Shown: positions 1 through 10,096, counted from the first letter of the stretch. The stretch is 64,000 nt of DNA from BCD1 sp942492125 (GCA_942492125.1 CALODM010000031.1:496001-560000), one strand, 5' to 3'. Program-made: numbers and translations. The notes: generated from the sequence alone by a model not told the origin.

Positions 1-1293
1 TGGATCGTATGCTGTCGACATCAAATGAGCCTCTTTTTTAAGCGAGGATAGCCGACTTAATCTTTCCGGGATATAGATTTTCTCCCCCAGTATATCTTCC
101 ATGTCATCTTTGAATTTAGAAGGATGGGCGGTCTCTAATATGATACCAGTAGTATTTGGATTATCTTTTTGGTAAGCTTTTAGTGCCAAATAGCCAACTG
201 CCCCATGGGGATCTATCGTATAGTTATATGATTCTTTGACTTCTTTGACTGCTTTTCTGGTCTCTTTATCATTAAAGGCGTAGCCTGAAATAGCATCTTT
301 CATCATGTTCCACGTGGAACATTCATCTCCGTTTACGGCCTTATATATGTCCAGCATTCGGGCGAAGTTAGAGGGATTTCCTACATCCATGGCGTTGGAA
401 ATCGTACGAATAGAAGGTCTTGGGGTGAATTTTCCACTCTTTAAATAACCGGGGACAACATCATTTACATTGGTTGCGGCAATGAAGTGATGTGCCGGAA
501 GACCCATTTTTTGAGCCAGGAGTCCGGCCGTAAGGTTGCCAAAGTTACCACTGGGAATACAAAAAACAACATCATGATCCATTCCCTGAACTTGTTTCCA
601 GGCCTCGAAATAGTAAAAGGATTGAGGAATAAGACGAGCTATATTAATGGAGTTTGCCGAACTTAATTGTAAGTGTTGGTTCAATTCTTTATCCAGGAAA
701 GCCTGTTTTACCAATGCCTGGCAATCATCAAATGTACCTTCTACCTCCAGGGCTGTAATGTTTTTGCCAAGTGTGGTGAGTTGTTTTTCCTGCAGATGAC
801 TGACCTTACCGGAAGGGTATAGGATGACAACCTGTATTCCCGGTGTGTCAAAAAAACCTGCGGCAACAGCACCTCCGGTATCTCCTGAAGTAGCTACTAA
901 AATAATCAGTTCCTTAGATTCTCCCTGGTAAAAATAGCTCATCAGACGGGACATGAACCGGGCACCGAAGTCCTTAAAAGCTAAGGAAGGACCATGAAAC
1001 AACTCGAGTATGTGTTTGTCTTTATCCAGTTTTACTACCGGTGCCGGAAAATTAATGGCTTCTTCGATAATCGATTTTGTCTTGTTCTCGGGAATACTTC
1101 CCTGGAATAGCGCTTTGCAAACTTCAAATCCGATGGCCTCAAAGCTATAATCGGATATATTTTCAAAGAATGATTGAGGAAGCTTTGGTACTACCGAGGG
1201 CATAAATAATCCTTTATCCTCAGGTAAACCTTTTAAAACGGCCTCCTTTAAACTGACAATGTTTGATGGATTATTAGTGGAATATAGTTGCAT
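1..1293 (-). CDS. thrC: Threonine synthase (3' end cut by window edge)
   Basis: PLP enzyme that converts O-phosphohomoserine to threonine, the last step of the pathway. Reading the minus strand from the ATG at 1293 gives an open frame of 431 codons to the window edge. It begins MQLYSTNNPSN and contains the PLP-lysine motif GPSLAFKDFGARF, the SGDTGGAV loop and the IPSGNFGNLTAG phosphate-binding segment, all hallmarks of threonine synthase. Only the last few residues can be missing, because family members are about 430-440 residues. It starts 23 bases after the thrB stop, so it is the third gene of a thrA-thrB-thrC operon. Confidence 0.95.
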   Translation of the reverse strand, partial: MQLYSTNNPSNIVSLKEAVLKGLPEDKGLFMPSVVPKLPQSFFENISDYSFEAIGFEVCKALFQGSIPENKTKSIIEEAINFPAPVVKLDKDKHILELFHGPSLAFKDFGARFMSRLMSYFYQGESKELIILVATSGDTGGAVAAGFFDTPGIQVVILYPSGKVSHLQEKQLTTLGKNITALEVEGTFDDCQALVKQAFLDKELNQHLQLSSANSINIARLIPQSFYYFEAWKQVQGMDHDVVFCIPSGNFGNLTAGLLAQKMGLPAHHFIAATNVNDVVPGYLKSGKFTPRPSIRTISNAMDVGNPSNFARMLDIYKAVNGDECSTWNMMKDAISGYAFNDKETRKAVKEVKESYNYTIDPHGAVGYLALKAYQKDNPNTTGIILETAHPSKFKDDMEDILGEKIYIPERLSRLSSLKKEAHLMSTAYDP

Positions 1294-1316
1294 GTTAAGC
1301 TTGTTTTGTGTAACTA

Positions 1317-2249
1317 TTAATACTTTATGGCACCCTCCTGGTTAATCTTTGAGAGGTATAAGGTATGTTCTATTTTGGCATCATGAAATACTTTCTTCAT
1401 AACTTCTCCCACATTTTCAGCAATAAGACTATTTGCCGAAAGTGCAAAAATAGAAGGGCCTGCTCCTGAAATACTGCAGCCCAAAGCACCGGCATCAAGT
1501 GCCGATTTCTGTACTTCGTAAAAATGTGGAATCAATTTTGCTCTTTGAGGTTCTACTATTTTATCTGTTAACGAGCGTTTTATGAGATCGATATCACCGT
1601 TGTATAATCCAATTATGAGTCCTCCGAGGTTACCTCCCTGGGCTATAGAATCCTGGAAGTTTACTTTATCCGATAAAATGTTACGGGCATCTTTAGTCAT
1701 AATATTGACCTCGGGGTGTATGACACTCGCATACAAACCGGGAGGAACCGGTAATCTGTGAACGTCAAATGAGGCATTCTCCCTGATGAAAATAAAACCC
1801 CCAAGGAGAGAGGGAGCCACATTATCCACATGAAGTGAACCGCTTGCCAGTTGTTCGCCCATTGCGGCAAAAGGAAGTAAGGCTCTTTTTTCCAAAGGAC
1901 GTTTCAATATTTCATTGATTGCCATGACACCGGCAACGGCACTTGCTGCACTGGAGCCAAGTCCGCTTCCGAAAGGCATCTTTTTATGGATCTCCATTTC
2001 GATGCCTCTATTCTGTTCACCAAGATGCTCCAATAATTTTTGTGCAGCAAAACCAGCAGTATTTTTTTCTACCTCATAGGGTAACTTTCCCTGGGCTCCG
2101 GTAATTTTAGTAATACGCAAACCTGGTTTGTCTGAAAGGCGAACAATGATGTCATCTCCGGGTTTTTCCAAAGCAAAACCGATTGTATCGAAGCCACAGG
2201 CCACATTGGCTACAGAAGCGGGGGCAAAAACCTTAATTCCAGTACTCAT
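1317..2249 (-). CDS. thrB: Homoserine kinase
   Basis: GHMP-family kinase of 310 residues that phosphorylates homoserine with ATP. The N-terminus APASVANVACGFD is the typical GHMP substrate motif. The phosphate-binding loop is PFGSGLGSSAASAVAG near residue 95, and the C-terminal motif CSISGAGPSIFAL is the third GHMP signature. Length is normal. The gene lies between thrA and thrC on the same strand. The 178-base gap from thrA holds a perfect 12-bp hairpin, so expression of thrB-thrC may be partly uncoupled from thrA. Confidence 0.97.
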   Translation of the reverse strand: MSTGIKVFAPASVANVACGFDTIGFALEKPGDDIIVRLSDKPGLRITKITGAQGKLPYEVEKNTAGFAAQKLLEHLGEQNRGIEMEIHKKMPFGSGLGSSAASAVAGVMAINEILKRPLEKRALLPFAAMGEQLASGSLHVDNVAPSLLGGFIFIRENASFDVHRLPVPPGLYASVIHPEVNIMTKDARNILSDKVNFQDSIAQGGNLGGLIIGLYNGDIDLIKRSLTDKIVEPQRAKLIPHFYEVQKSALDAGALGCSISGAGPSIFALSANSLIAENVGEVMKKVFHDAKIEHTLYLSKINQEGAIKY

Positions 2250-2367
2250 TTTTTTGTAATATATTGATAATCAGTTTTTTATATTGTTTTTTAAGGCTGT
2301 TTTACAAAAATAACAGGAACTTTTCAGAAAGTTTGCTTTTGGAGAACAATATTGATTTTATGAGAAG

Positions 2368-2397
2368 CGGGTTGTGGGTGAATTTACCCACAACCCG
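2368..2397 (-). terminator. Hairpin between thrA and thrB
   Basis: Perfect 12-bp inverted repeat (arms 2368-2379 and 2386-2397, 6-base loop) in the thrA-thrB gap. Neither strand shows a clear U-tract after the stem, so it may be a leaky terminator, a processing site or an mRNA-stabilising 3' end rather than a strong intrinsic terminator. Confidence 0.5.
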
Positions 2398-2427
2398 TCC
2401 TGGTGATCATTGTATTTTACCAATAAC

Positions 2428-4884
2428 TCAGGTGTTGTAGTTGCCAATTTTTAAAACTTCGGCAAATACACCGGCCGCCGTTACTTCTGCTCCAGCTCCT
2501 GGTCCCCGAACTACCAAAGGTCTTTCCTTGTATCTGTCGGTGGTGAAAACGATCATATTGTCACTACCACTTAAAGAATAAAACGGATGATTGACATCAA
2601 CAGCTTCCAGCCCTATGGATGCTTTTCCATTATCCAGTTTTGCAACCATCCTCAATACCCGATTTTGATCATCAGCTTCTTTTAACATTTTTTCGAAATG
2701 GTTGTCGGCTTTTTTTAATTCCTCCAGAAAGTCCTCTACTGATTTGGCATTTCTGCAAGCTTCGGGCAATATGTTTTTTATTTCAACATCAGCAGCTTCC
2801 ATGTCAAGTCCTGTTTCTCGGGCAAGGATTATTAATTTTCTGCGAACGTCAATACCATTGATGTCGATTCTTGGGTCAGGTTCTGTAAAACCTTTTTCCC
2901 TGGCAATAGTGACCAGTTCACTAAATTTTGTTCCCGGTTTAAAATTATTGAAAATGAAAGACAGTGAACCGGAAAGCACGCCTTCTATTTTTAGAATACT
3001 ATCTCCGCTGACAATGAGATCATTTAAAGTAGAGATCACCGGTAGTCCTGCTCCAACATTGGTTTCGTACATGAATTGTACGCCTCGCCTCGCTGCAATA
3101 TTTTTCAATCGTTTGTATTGTAAGTAAGAGGAAGAAGTAGCGATTTTATTCGGCGTTGAAATAGATATACTCGAATCGAGTATAGATTCATAATGTCCAG
3201 CGATCATTTCATTTGCGGTATTGTCGACGAAAATAGAGTTCGACAAATTCATTGCTTTCATCCGATCGATAAAACCAGGAATGTTGCTGGACAAATCTGA
3301 ATTTTGAAGCGCTTCTTTCCATTTATCTAAATTGATTCCATTTTCATTAAATGTCATCTTTTTGCTGTTAGCCAAACCAATGACTTTAATTTCGATGGAT
3401 TGTTGTGCTTTTAGGTGTTCTGCGTGTGCTTTTATCTGTTTAAGTAGTGTACTGCCGATAAGACCTACACCGATGAGGAAAAGGTGAAGTTCTTTGGTAT
3501 CGGACAGGAAAAATACTTCATGCAGGGCATTCAGCGCTTTGGACTCATTGGGTCTGTCGATGACAACGGAGATGTTAAGTTCAGATGATCCCTGGGCGAT
3601 AGCTGTAATATTAATACCATTTTTTCCGAGTGCCTGGAATAGCCTGCCGGCAATGCCGGGACTATAACGCATGTTCTCGCCGATGATAGCAATGACGGAA
3701 AGATCATTTTCAACTTTCACAGGAGCTATCATTCCCGACTTCATTTCGTACTCAAAGGTTTTTTCAATATGTTTTTTGGCTTTTCTGGCCATGGAGGGTT
3801 GTATAGCAAAACTGATGGAATGTTCAGAAGATCCCTGGGTAATCAAAATGATGTTGATATCAGCTGCTGCCAGTGAACCGAACAATCTACCTGCTATACC
3901 GGGTACACCAAATAAACCACTTCCCTGTAAGGTAAGCAGCGCAATGTCTGTAATAGAGGAAATACCTTTGACCGGAAGGTCATTGGGATCTCCTTTATCA
4001 GTGATCAGTGTTCCAGGGTTTTCGGGGTCAAAAGTATTTTTGATCTGAACGGGAATATTTTTGTTCAATGCAGGTTGCAGGGTAGGGGGATAAATTACCT
4101 TGGCGCCGAAGTGAGACATTTCCATTGCCTCTGCATAAGTCATTGACGGAATCGTGAATGCTTTTTTTACTTTTCTGGGATCTGCGGTAAGTACTCCATT
4201 GACATCTGTCCAGATTTCCAGTAAGTCAGCACCAAGTGCTGCAGCCAACAGAGAGGCTGTATAATCGGAACCACCACGACCGAGCGTGGTAGTAAGGTTT
4301 CCTTTGGCCGAAGATATGAATCCGGTAACGATCTGTACTTCGGGATGGTCACTAAAATATTCCTGGATATTGGAAAACGTAAGATCCATGAGTACATTAG
4401 CAGAGCCAAAATTTTTGTCTGTTTTAATTATTTTTCTGGCATCGAGGAATGCAGAAGGAACACCTTCTTGTTGCAAGGCTTCCTGAATGATATAACACGA
4501 ATTTCTTTCTCCAAAACTCAGGACGTAATCCATGGTTCTGGGCGAGGCTTCTCTTACCAGGAAAATACCATGAAGCAGGTTTTTCAAGACTTCATGATTT
4601 TTCTCGAGCTTTGGTCGGGCGAGTTTTAGGTTTTCTTCGTTTAGAAGATCTTCTATGGCTTCCAGGTGTCTGGCGCTGAATTTTTCAAAAAGTTTCAGAT
4701 AGCCTTCGTCTCCATTGGAAGCCAGTAAGCTCATTTCAATTAAAGAATCCGTAACACCTCCAAATGCTGAAAATACTACGGCAAACTTTTCTCCCTGGGC
4801 ATAATACTCTTTTAAAATGTCCATAATCCTCCGTATGCGCTCTGGATTGGCAACGGATGATCCTCCGAATTTTAATACCTTCAT
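2428..4884 (-). CDS. thrA: Bifunctional aspartokinase / homoserine dehydrogenase
   Basis: 818-residue fusion that catalyses the first and third steps from aspartate to homoserine. The kinase domain occupies about residues 1-300 and starts MKVLKFGGSSVAN, with the TTLGRGGSDYTA nucleotide/substrate motif near 200. Two ACT-type regulatory segments follow (about 310-460), recognisable by the repeated pattern of a GxxGIAGRLF helix with a QGSSE strand. The homoserine dehydrogenase domain begins near 465 with the Rossmann motif LIGVGLIGSTLL and carries YETNVGAGLPVI. The ACT segments suggest feedback control by threonine, which is known for the family and not shown here. First gene of the thr operon. 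Confidence 0.97.
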   Translation of the reverse strand: MKVLKFGGSSVANPERIRRIMDILKEYYAQGEKFAVVFSAFGGVTDSLIEMSLLASNGDEGYLKLFEKFSARHLEAIEDLLNEENLKLARPKLEKNHEVLKNLLHGIFLVREASPRTMDYVLSFGERNSCYIIQEALQQEGVPSAFLDARKIIKTDKNFGSANVLMDLTFSNIQEYFSDHPEVQIVTGFISSAKGNLTTTLGRGGSDYTASLLAAALGADLLEIWTDVNGVLTADPRKVKKAFTIPSMTYAEAMEMSHFGAKVIYPPTLQPALNKNIPVQIKNTFDPENPGTLITDKGDPNDLPVKGISSITDIALLTLQGSGLFGVPGIAGRLFGSLAAADINIILITQGSSEHSISFAIQPSMARKAKKHIEKTFEYEMKSGMIAPVKVENDLSVIAIIGENMRYSPGIAGRLFQALGKNGINITAIAQGSSELNISVVIDRPNESKALNALHEVFFLSDTKELHLFLIGVGLIGSTLLKQIKAHAEHLKAQQSIEIKVIGLANSKKMTFNENGINLDKWKEALQNSDLSSNIPGFIDRMKAMNLSNSIFVDNTANEMIAGHYESILDSSISISTPNKIATSSSYLQYKRLKNIAARRGVQFMYETNVGAGLPVISTLNDLIVSGDSILKIEGVLSGSLSFIFNNFKPGTKFSELVTIAREKGFTEPDPRIDINGIDVRRKLIILARETGLDMEAADVEIKNILPEACRNAKSVEDFLEELKKADNHFEKMLKEADDQNRVLRMVAKLDNGKASIGLEAVDVNHPFYSLSGSDNMIVFTTDRYKERPLVVRGPGAGAEVTAAGVFAEVLKIGNYNT

Positions 4885-4919
4885 TACATGAAAATTTTGA
4901 CTGGTCAGGCTGTAATTTG

Positions 4920-4927
4920 CAAAAGTA
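4920..4927 (-). promoter_or_regulatory. Candidate promoter -7 element for the thr operon
   Basis: On the minus strand this reads TACTTTTG, a full match to the Bacteroidota -7 consensus TAnnTTTG, 36 bases upstream of the thrA start. A TTTTGG lies about 24 bases further upstream as a possible -33 element, with rather wide spacing. Confidence 0.5.
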
Positions 4928-5031
4928 TATTTTTTTTGGCAGTAATGCTACCAAAAGCCGGAAACTGCAATCGCTAAAAAAAGCATGAAAATTTCAGGGA
5001 GTTACGAAATGAAGCTGGTGGAAACAGGCAA

Positions 5032-5517
5032 CTAAAGGTTTTTGTTTTTCGCTTTTAATAATTCCAGAGCTTCATTTTCTTTTGATCTCATGATGTTTTG
5101 TTCTGACGCTGTTTTATCGCCATATCCACAAAGGTGGAATACCCCGTGAATGATCACCCGGTGTAATTCATCTGAAAATGAAGTATTGAATTTTTTAGCA
5201 TTGTCTTCTACTCTTTCCACACTTATGAAAATATCACTATGTATATTGGGCAGGTCACTATAAGGGAAAGTGATGATATCGGTTAGCGTATCGTGGTTGA
5301 GATACTCCACATTGATTTTGTGCAGGTAATTATCCGTGCACAAGATAAAGTTTATCTGCCGGAGTATTTTATCTTCTTTGGATACAATGCTTTTTATCCA
5401 ATCTATAATACAGGATTGCTGACTGAGAATAAAATCTGTTTCTTCTGAAAAAAATTGGATAGGCTCAGGGCTATCATTAAAGTCATCCTCAAATTCCGGA
5501 AAAAATTCTTGAGACAT
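5032..5517 (-). CDS. ybeY: YbeY endoribonuclease / rRNA maturation factor
   Basis: 161-residue UPF0054/YbeY protein, a metal-dependent RNase involved in rRNA 3' maturation and ribosome quality control. The active-site region HGVFHLCGYGDK keeps the first two zinc-binding histidines. The third histidine of the proteobacterial HGxLHLxGYDH motif is replaced by aspartate followed by lysine, as I recall being usual in Bacteroidota. The acidic N-terminal stretch of about 25 residues is longer than the core family. The start ATG directly abuts the stop of the upstream kinase gene (TAAATG), so the two are almost certainly cotranscribed and perhaps translationally coupled. Confidence 0.93.
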   Translation of the reverse strand: MSQEFFPEFEDDFNDSPEPIQFFSEETDFILSQQSCIIDWIKSIVSKEDKILRQINFILCTDNYLHKINVEYLNHDTLTDIITFPYSDLPNIHSDIFISVERVEDNAKKFNTSFSDELHRVIIHGVFHLCGYGDKTASEQNIMRSKENEALELLKAKNKNL

Positions 5518-5928
5518 TTACCGAATATTGAATAGCATTTCAACTGTTCTGCCGTTATTGGAATACCTTATGTTGTCTGAAAGTTCCCGCATGATCAATA
5601 CGCCACGGCCACCACATTCTTCAATATTCTCCTCACAAAGGGGGTCACTTACCTGGTTGGGGTCGAAACCTCTGCCCTGATCAGATACACTGATAGATAG
5701 TTTATTTTTTAACCTGCGAAGTTGAATTTGAACTTTTTTAGATTCGTCTTTTGAATTACCGTGGATAATGGCATTGTTCACAGCTTCAGTAAGACTGATC
5801 AGGATGTTGCCATATTGATTAGGACTTAATTTGTATTCTTCAACGAGCCTCTGAACAAAGCCATCAATCATTGAAACGTTTCGAGGATTTGATCTTAATT
5901 CAAAATTAATTAATCCTGCTCTGACCAT
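5518..5928 (-). CDS. RsbW-like anti-sigma factor serine kinase (HATPase_c_2)
   Basis: 136-residue GHKL-fold ATPase. The N-box EAVNNAIIHGN, the G1 box DQGRGFDP and a glycine-rich lid GGRGVLIMRELSD are all visible. Stand-alone proteins of this kind phosphorylate anti-anti-sigma (STAS) proteins or bind sigma factors in partner-switching circuits. No STAS protein or PP2C phosphatase gene is adjacent, so its partner cannot be named. It sits immediately upstream of ybeY with no spacer, and the pair likely forms a transcription unit. Confidence 0.88.
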   Translation of the reverse strand: MVRAGLINFELRSNPRNVSMIDGFVQRLVEEYKLSPNQYGNILISLTEAVNNAIIHGNSKDESKKVQIQLRRLKNKLSISVSDQGRGFDPNQVSDPLCEENIEECGGRGVLIMRELSDNIRYSNNGRTVEMLFNIR

Positions 5929-6302
5929 TTAAATAGAAGTTTATGTTTGTAAATTTCAAGCAATTCGTGTGCCAAATATGTCAACACACTTAGGGTCAAA
6001 TATGTTCATGAAGGATACGTGTAGGATTATGGCGTGTTGTTTGTTAGATCTGTTTATTTTCACAACGCGATTACAAATGTATGGGTTTTGAGAGATAAAA
6101 TCAAGGGGTAGACCCGCTCAGCCCCCTATTTTTAACGGTTTTTGTGTAAAAAACACTAAGCATAGGGATAAAACCAAACTAAATTTTATTTTTTAATAAG
6201 AAACGATTATTACAGAATATTCAATAAAAAAACGGGGAATTATGTATTATAATCAAATACATAATTCCCCGTTCCTGAATTTATTTTATTATTATTTTAT
6301 AC
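5929..6302. other. Intergenic region, 374 bp
   Basis: No gene is supported. It holds the upstream region of the RsbW-like gene (near 5929-6080) and the intrinsic terminator of the DUF4175 gene near 6232-6272. The rest is AT-rich with nothing recognisable. Confidence 0.7.
6224..6272 (-). terminator. Intrinsic terminator of the DUF4175 gene
   Basis: Perfect 17-bp inverted repeat (6232-6248 and 6256-6272, 7-base loop). On the minus strand the stem is followed by a run of Ts (6225-6231 region). It lies 30 bases downstream of the stop of the DUF4175 gene. Confidence 0.88.
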
Positions 6303-9300
6303 CTAGTTTTCTTTCATGGATTTGAAATACTCATCCACCAACTGTTTATAGTAAGGTTTCAGGGAAGGAGAAACTGTTTTGTAGAGTTCTATTTCCGCTT
6401 CCCGCTTTTTGATATAATCCTGCAAAGAAGGAGGCATGTCTCTTTTGAATTGCTGAGCGACCTCTGCTTTACGCTTTTTGTCAAATTCCCGTTCTCGTTC
6501 TGCTTTTTCATGTTGTAATAAACGGGAGAGGATTTCCTGCTGTCGCTTCATCATTTCATTAGTCAGCTTTTTGTTAACAAGGTCGGTTTCGACCTTGTTC
6601 ATTTCGTCAATGAGTTGTTGGAGTTCTTTGTCGCCTTTGCCTTGCTGCTGCAACTCTTTTTGTTTTTCCCGGAGTGCTTTTCTCAAGGCGGCCTGTTGTG
6701 CAGCCATTTGGGCAAATTCTTTACTGCCACCTGCACCTCCTTCGCCTTTTTTCATTTGCTCCAGCATCTCCTTCATCTCCTGGTTCAGCTTTTCCTGGCC
6801 TTTACTGATCTTGTCTTTAGGTTTGCCTCCAGATCCCTGACCTCCCGGTTTATTGCACATTTGAGAACCGGGCATCATACTTGACATCTGCTGCTGCATC
6901 TGGTTCATGGCTTCACTGAGCATCAATGCCAGGTCATTCAGGTTTTTCATGCTTCTTTGCTGATGGTCGGTAGCTTTTGGAATTTGTCTTTCTTCAAGCT
7001 CTTCGATACTCTTGCGCATATTTCCTTTAATCTCACCAACTTTTTCGGTGACAAAAGACTCAATCTGCATCACTCGTTTGCTCAGTGCCTGCAAGCTGTC
7101 TTCCACCAGTTTGAAGTCATCCTGGAGTTTAAATTGCTCTTGCACGAGCTGAACATATTTCGGCGTATTGATTTCTGTAATTCCAAAATTATCCATCAAG
7201 GCTTCCTGGTCGAATGAAAGGTTAACAAGATTTTCGAGTAACTGGCGTAAAGCCTTCATATCTTCTTCCATTTGCTCCATTTCACCCGCCTGCATTTCCA
7301 TAGCCATGGATTGTGCCATTTGCTTCATTTTATCCGAAGCACTTTTCTGAGATTTTGAAGCATTTTTATTTTCCTTTTGTTCGAGTTGCTCCTGGCTGTC
7401 ATTCATGTCCTGCTCGATTTCTTCCATGTCCTCATCATGATCGCCCATGTTTTTAGGACTCTCCAGTTCCTGGTTTTTCTTTTCTGTATCTTCCATTTTT
7501 TTCTCCAGGTCTTCAAACTTTTCCTGGATTTCCTCCTGTTTTTCCTGAAGTTCTTCCTGGGAGAGTTCCTGGTTTTCTGTCTGTTCACTCAGTTGTTCCT
7601 GTTCTTCAGCCAGTTTTTCAAGATCCTCAATAGCATCCTGCATTTCCTTCTCTACTTCTAATTGTTTGTATAACTCAAGCAAACGATCCAGTTCCTTTTC
7701 CATTTCTTCGTCATTGAACTGCATCTCTTCCATCATCTCCAGAGCACTGTCTTTTTCCAGTTCCTGCATGAGTTCCTCAATCTGTTTCATCAGTTCTTTC
7801 ATTTCTTCACTGATGACTTCTTCGAAGAGTTGTTGGAGTTGTTCCTGTTTTTCCATGATCTTCTCATCCATTTCAGTGAACTCCTCCTGGTTCTTCATAT
7901 TTTCTTCAAAAGCTTCTTTCGCTTGTTCAAATTGTTCTTCCAGTTCTTTTTGACGTTCCAGCAATTTTTCGAGTTCTTCCTTACTTTTCCAGTCCAGTTC
8001 TTTTTCCTGCAGCAACTTTTCCCTCATTTTTTTCATTTCCTCCTGGAGTTTTTTGGAATCTTCAATGGCTTTGGACAGATCATCCTTGATCTTTTCGTCA
8101 TTTTTTTCAGCCATTGCCTCGAACTCCTCAATGGTCGGTACGGAATAAGCCATCAGCCCGGTACGGGATGACTTTCTGCCATTAACCCCATCGTTATCAA
8201 ACACTTCAAAGAAAAAGTTAACCTCATCGCCCGGAGCCAATTCAATTTCATTCAGGTCAAAAGTATAATCGTAACGTACCTTCCTGTTGTCAACCATTTT
8301 AACGGGAATCGTTTGCAGTGGTTCTTCCCTGTCATCTTCATGTTTGATGCGATAGTTAAAACTCAAACTGGTCAAACCGTAGTCATCAGATGCGTCACCA
8401 ACGAAGAAAAATAATTTTTTATCGGTGCTGTCCTGGAATTCTTCCACGCCGATCTCAGGATAGAGATCAGGAATAACTGAGATGGAGTAACTGATAGAAT
8501 CCGACAAAGGAAGCGATTCGTTGGAAATAAAAAGTTTGTAAGCCTGGTCTTTTAATATGCGTTTTTTGTAAGAGAAAAGATCATCATCAAAACGTTTGGT
8601 CTCGAACGGATCCTCTCCGGAAAAGGACATCTTAATAGAGGAGGTATTGAGTGCATTAAAAACCCAGTTGATATTGGTCCCGGCAGGAACAACAAGATCT
8701 CCTACACTATTGAGTTCTTCATCCTGACGGCCGGTATATGCGGGATAATCTAGGGAAACTTCAAATCCGGCAATATTGGGTTTTTTAAAAACATTCAGGG
8801 TATAGTCTTTAGAAGAAACGCCACTTGAAAACAATTGGAAGGCTGTTTCTTTTTGAACATTACTGAAACGGTAGCTGAAGGAATCCACAGCTACCTTGGT
8901 CATTCTGTATTGATAATTGTCTACCGTTATGAATACTTCGTTAGGAAATACTTCTCCTTCTATTTTTACACCTAACGGATAATCATCAAATTGTACAACA
9001 TTCAGGTCATTATCGTCCAGTACAAAAGAGAAAGGATCCGGCTTTTTGAATTCTTCGTTGTTTTTGATTAAGCGATTGGTACTGTCTTTGATCAGACTTG
9101 GTGCCGTAAACAGGATAACCAGTAACAATAACAATGGCGGCAGCGCATACCGAAGATATTTTCTGTTATGTCCAAGATTGATAGCAGATTTAAAAGGGAC
9201 GATCTTGATTTTGTCAGATTTCTGATCAATACTGGCCAGAATAAGTTCTTTCTGATTGGAGTTACGCTCGGCTTGTGCTCTGAGTTGAAGAACATTCAGC

Positions 9301-9632
9301 AATTTATCCTTTACATCAGCAAAGTGATTACCAATGATCTCAGCAGCCTGTTCGTGGGAAATAACTTTTCCTAACCTAAAATACTGGAGTAAAGGAGCGA
9401 ATACCCAAAAACCGAGTGCCGCAACACTGGTCAGTAAAAAGGAATAAAAAAGTATTTTCCTTATTCCTGAGTCAAAATAAAAATAATTTTCCAGAAGGCT
9501 GATGCCCAGGAACATGAGTAATATAAGGCCAATACTGTAGAGACTTCCCCGTATCAGTTTGTTCAGGTAATACTTACGAATGAAAGCATCTAATTTCTCT
9601 ATGAGTAAAGTATAATTATCTTTAACGTTCAT
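6303..9632 (-). CDS. DUF4175-family membrane protein with very long coiled coil
   Basis: 1109 residues. Two transmembrane helices lie near residues 22-45 and 55-80 and a third near 160-180. An extracytoplasmic beta-rich region of about 300 residues follows. The stretch from about 500 to 1050 is extremely rich in Glu, Lys, Gln and Met and is predicted coiled coil (for example repeated EELxKLxExQKELEEQ patterns), with a glycine-rich spacer near 930-960. This architecture matches DUF4175 proteins widespread in Bacteroidota, whose function is unknown; a link to the MoxR/BatA-type gene neighbourhood is known in other genomes, but no such genes are adjacent here. Several long antisense open frames across it are shadows of the biased composition. 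Confidence 0.85.
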   Translation of the reverse strand: MNVKDNYTLLIEKLDAFIRKYYLNKLIRGSLYSIGLILLMFLGISLLENYFYFDSGIRKILFYSFLLTSVAALGFWVFAPLLQYFRLGKVISHEQAAEIIGNHFADVKDKLLNVLQLRAQAERNSNQKELILASIDQKSDKIKIVPFKSAINLGHNRKYLRYALPPLLLLLVILFTAPSLIKDSTNRLIKNNEEFKKPDPFSFVLDDNDLNVVQFDDYPLGVKIEGEVFPNEVFITVDNYQYRMTKVAVDSFSYRFSNVQKETAFQLFSSGVSSKDYTLNVFKKPNIAGFEVSLDYPAYTGRQDEELNSVGDLVVPAGTNINWVFNALNTSSIKMSFSGEDPFETKRFDDDLFSYKKRILKDQAYKLFISNESLPLSDSISYSISVIPDLYPEIGVEEFQDSTDKKLFFFVGDASDDYGLTSLSFNYRIKHEDDREEPLQTIPVKMVDNRKVRYDYTFDLNEIELAPGDEVNFFFEVFDNDGVNGRKSSRTGLMAYSVPTIEEFEAMAEKNDEKIKDDLSKAIEDSKKLQEEMKKMREKLLQEKELDWKSKEELEKLLERQKELEEQFEQAKEAFEENMKNQEEFTEMDEKIMEKQEQLQQLFEEVISEEMKELMKQIEELMQELEKDSALEMMEEMQFNDEEMEKELDRLLELYKQLEVEKEMQDAIEDLEKLAEEQEQLSEQTENQELSQEELQEKQEEIQEKFEDLEKKMEDTEKKNQELESPKNMGDHDEDMEEIEQDMNDSQEQLEQKENKNASKSQKSASDKMKQMAQSMAMEMQAGEMEQMEEDMKALRQLLENLVNLSFDQEALMDNFGITEINTPKYVQLVQEQFKLQDDFKLVEDSLQALSKRVMQIESFVTEKVGEIKGNMRKSIEELEERQIPKATDHQQRSMKNLNDLALMLSEAMNQMQQQMSSMMPGSQMCNKPGGQGSGGKPKDKISKGQEKLNQEMKEMLEQMKKGEGGAGGSKEFAQMAAQQAALRKALREKQKELQQQGKGDKELQQLIDEMNKVETDLVNKKLTNEMMKRQQEILSRLLQHEKAEREREFDKKRKAEVAQQFKRDMPPSLQDYIKKREAEIELYKTVSPSLKPYYKQLVDEYFKSMKEN

Positions 9633-10096
9633 TTGTCATAAGCTTTTGTGAAAAGACAGCCTTCATGCCTGCAGGATGCACGAATCTGCAAAATTACACA
9701 GTTTAAATTTTGAAAATGTTGAAGGTGTCTGTTTTACTGTCGCAGCAACTTAAAAATCCTCAATATTTTAGATTGGTCAGATAACCAATAAATTCAACAT
9801 GCAATTTATTAAAAAGATTTATCTGTTGCCAGAATTAAGTGTTTTTTAGCATAATTTGGACTAAAATGGTTCTAATAAGGATCGAATGTGGTTTTGTGTT
9901 AATACTATGACCCTCAGTTTAATAGATATATTTTTTTAAAACCATAAAAAATCACCCTGTAGATATGGCGTAAAAACTTATCACAAAAAGTAACAAAAAC
10001 TTTACATGCAACTCAAATTGTGATATATTGCGGCATTAAAACAAGTTATATCCAATTCGCTAAACAAAGCGAAAGTAATACTATACCCTGATTAAT
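9633..10096. other. Divergent intergenic region, 464 bp
   Basis: AT-rich region between the divergent DUF4175 and deoC genes. A candidate -7 element for the minus-strand gene lies at 9689-9696. I see no convincing promoter for deoC, no RNA gene and no repeat. Confidence 0.6.
9689..9696 (-). promoter_or_regulatory. Candidate -7 element for the DUF4175 gene
   Basis: Minus strand reads TAATTTTG, matching TAnnTTTG, 57 bases upstream of the start codon. No clear -33 TTG is visible at the usual distance. Confidence 0.4.

Noticed and set aside
6478..8171. Several plus-strand frames inside the DUF4175 gene
   Set aside because: Complements of Glu/Lys-rich codons give Phe/Ser/Leu-rich frames; no function or start signals.
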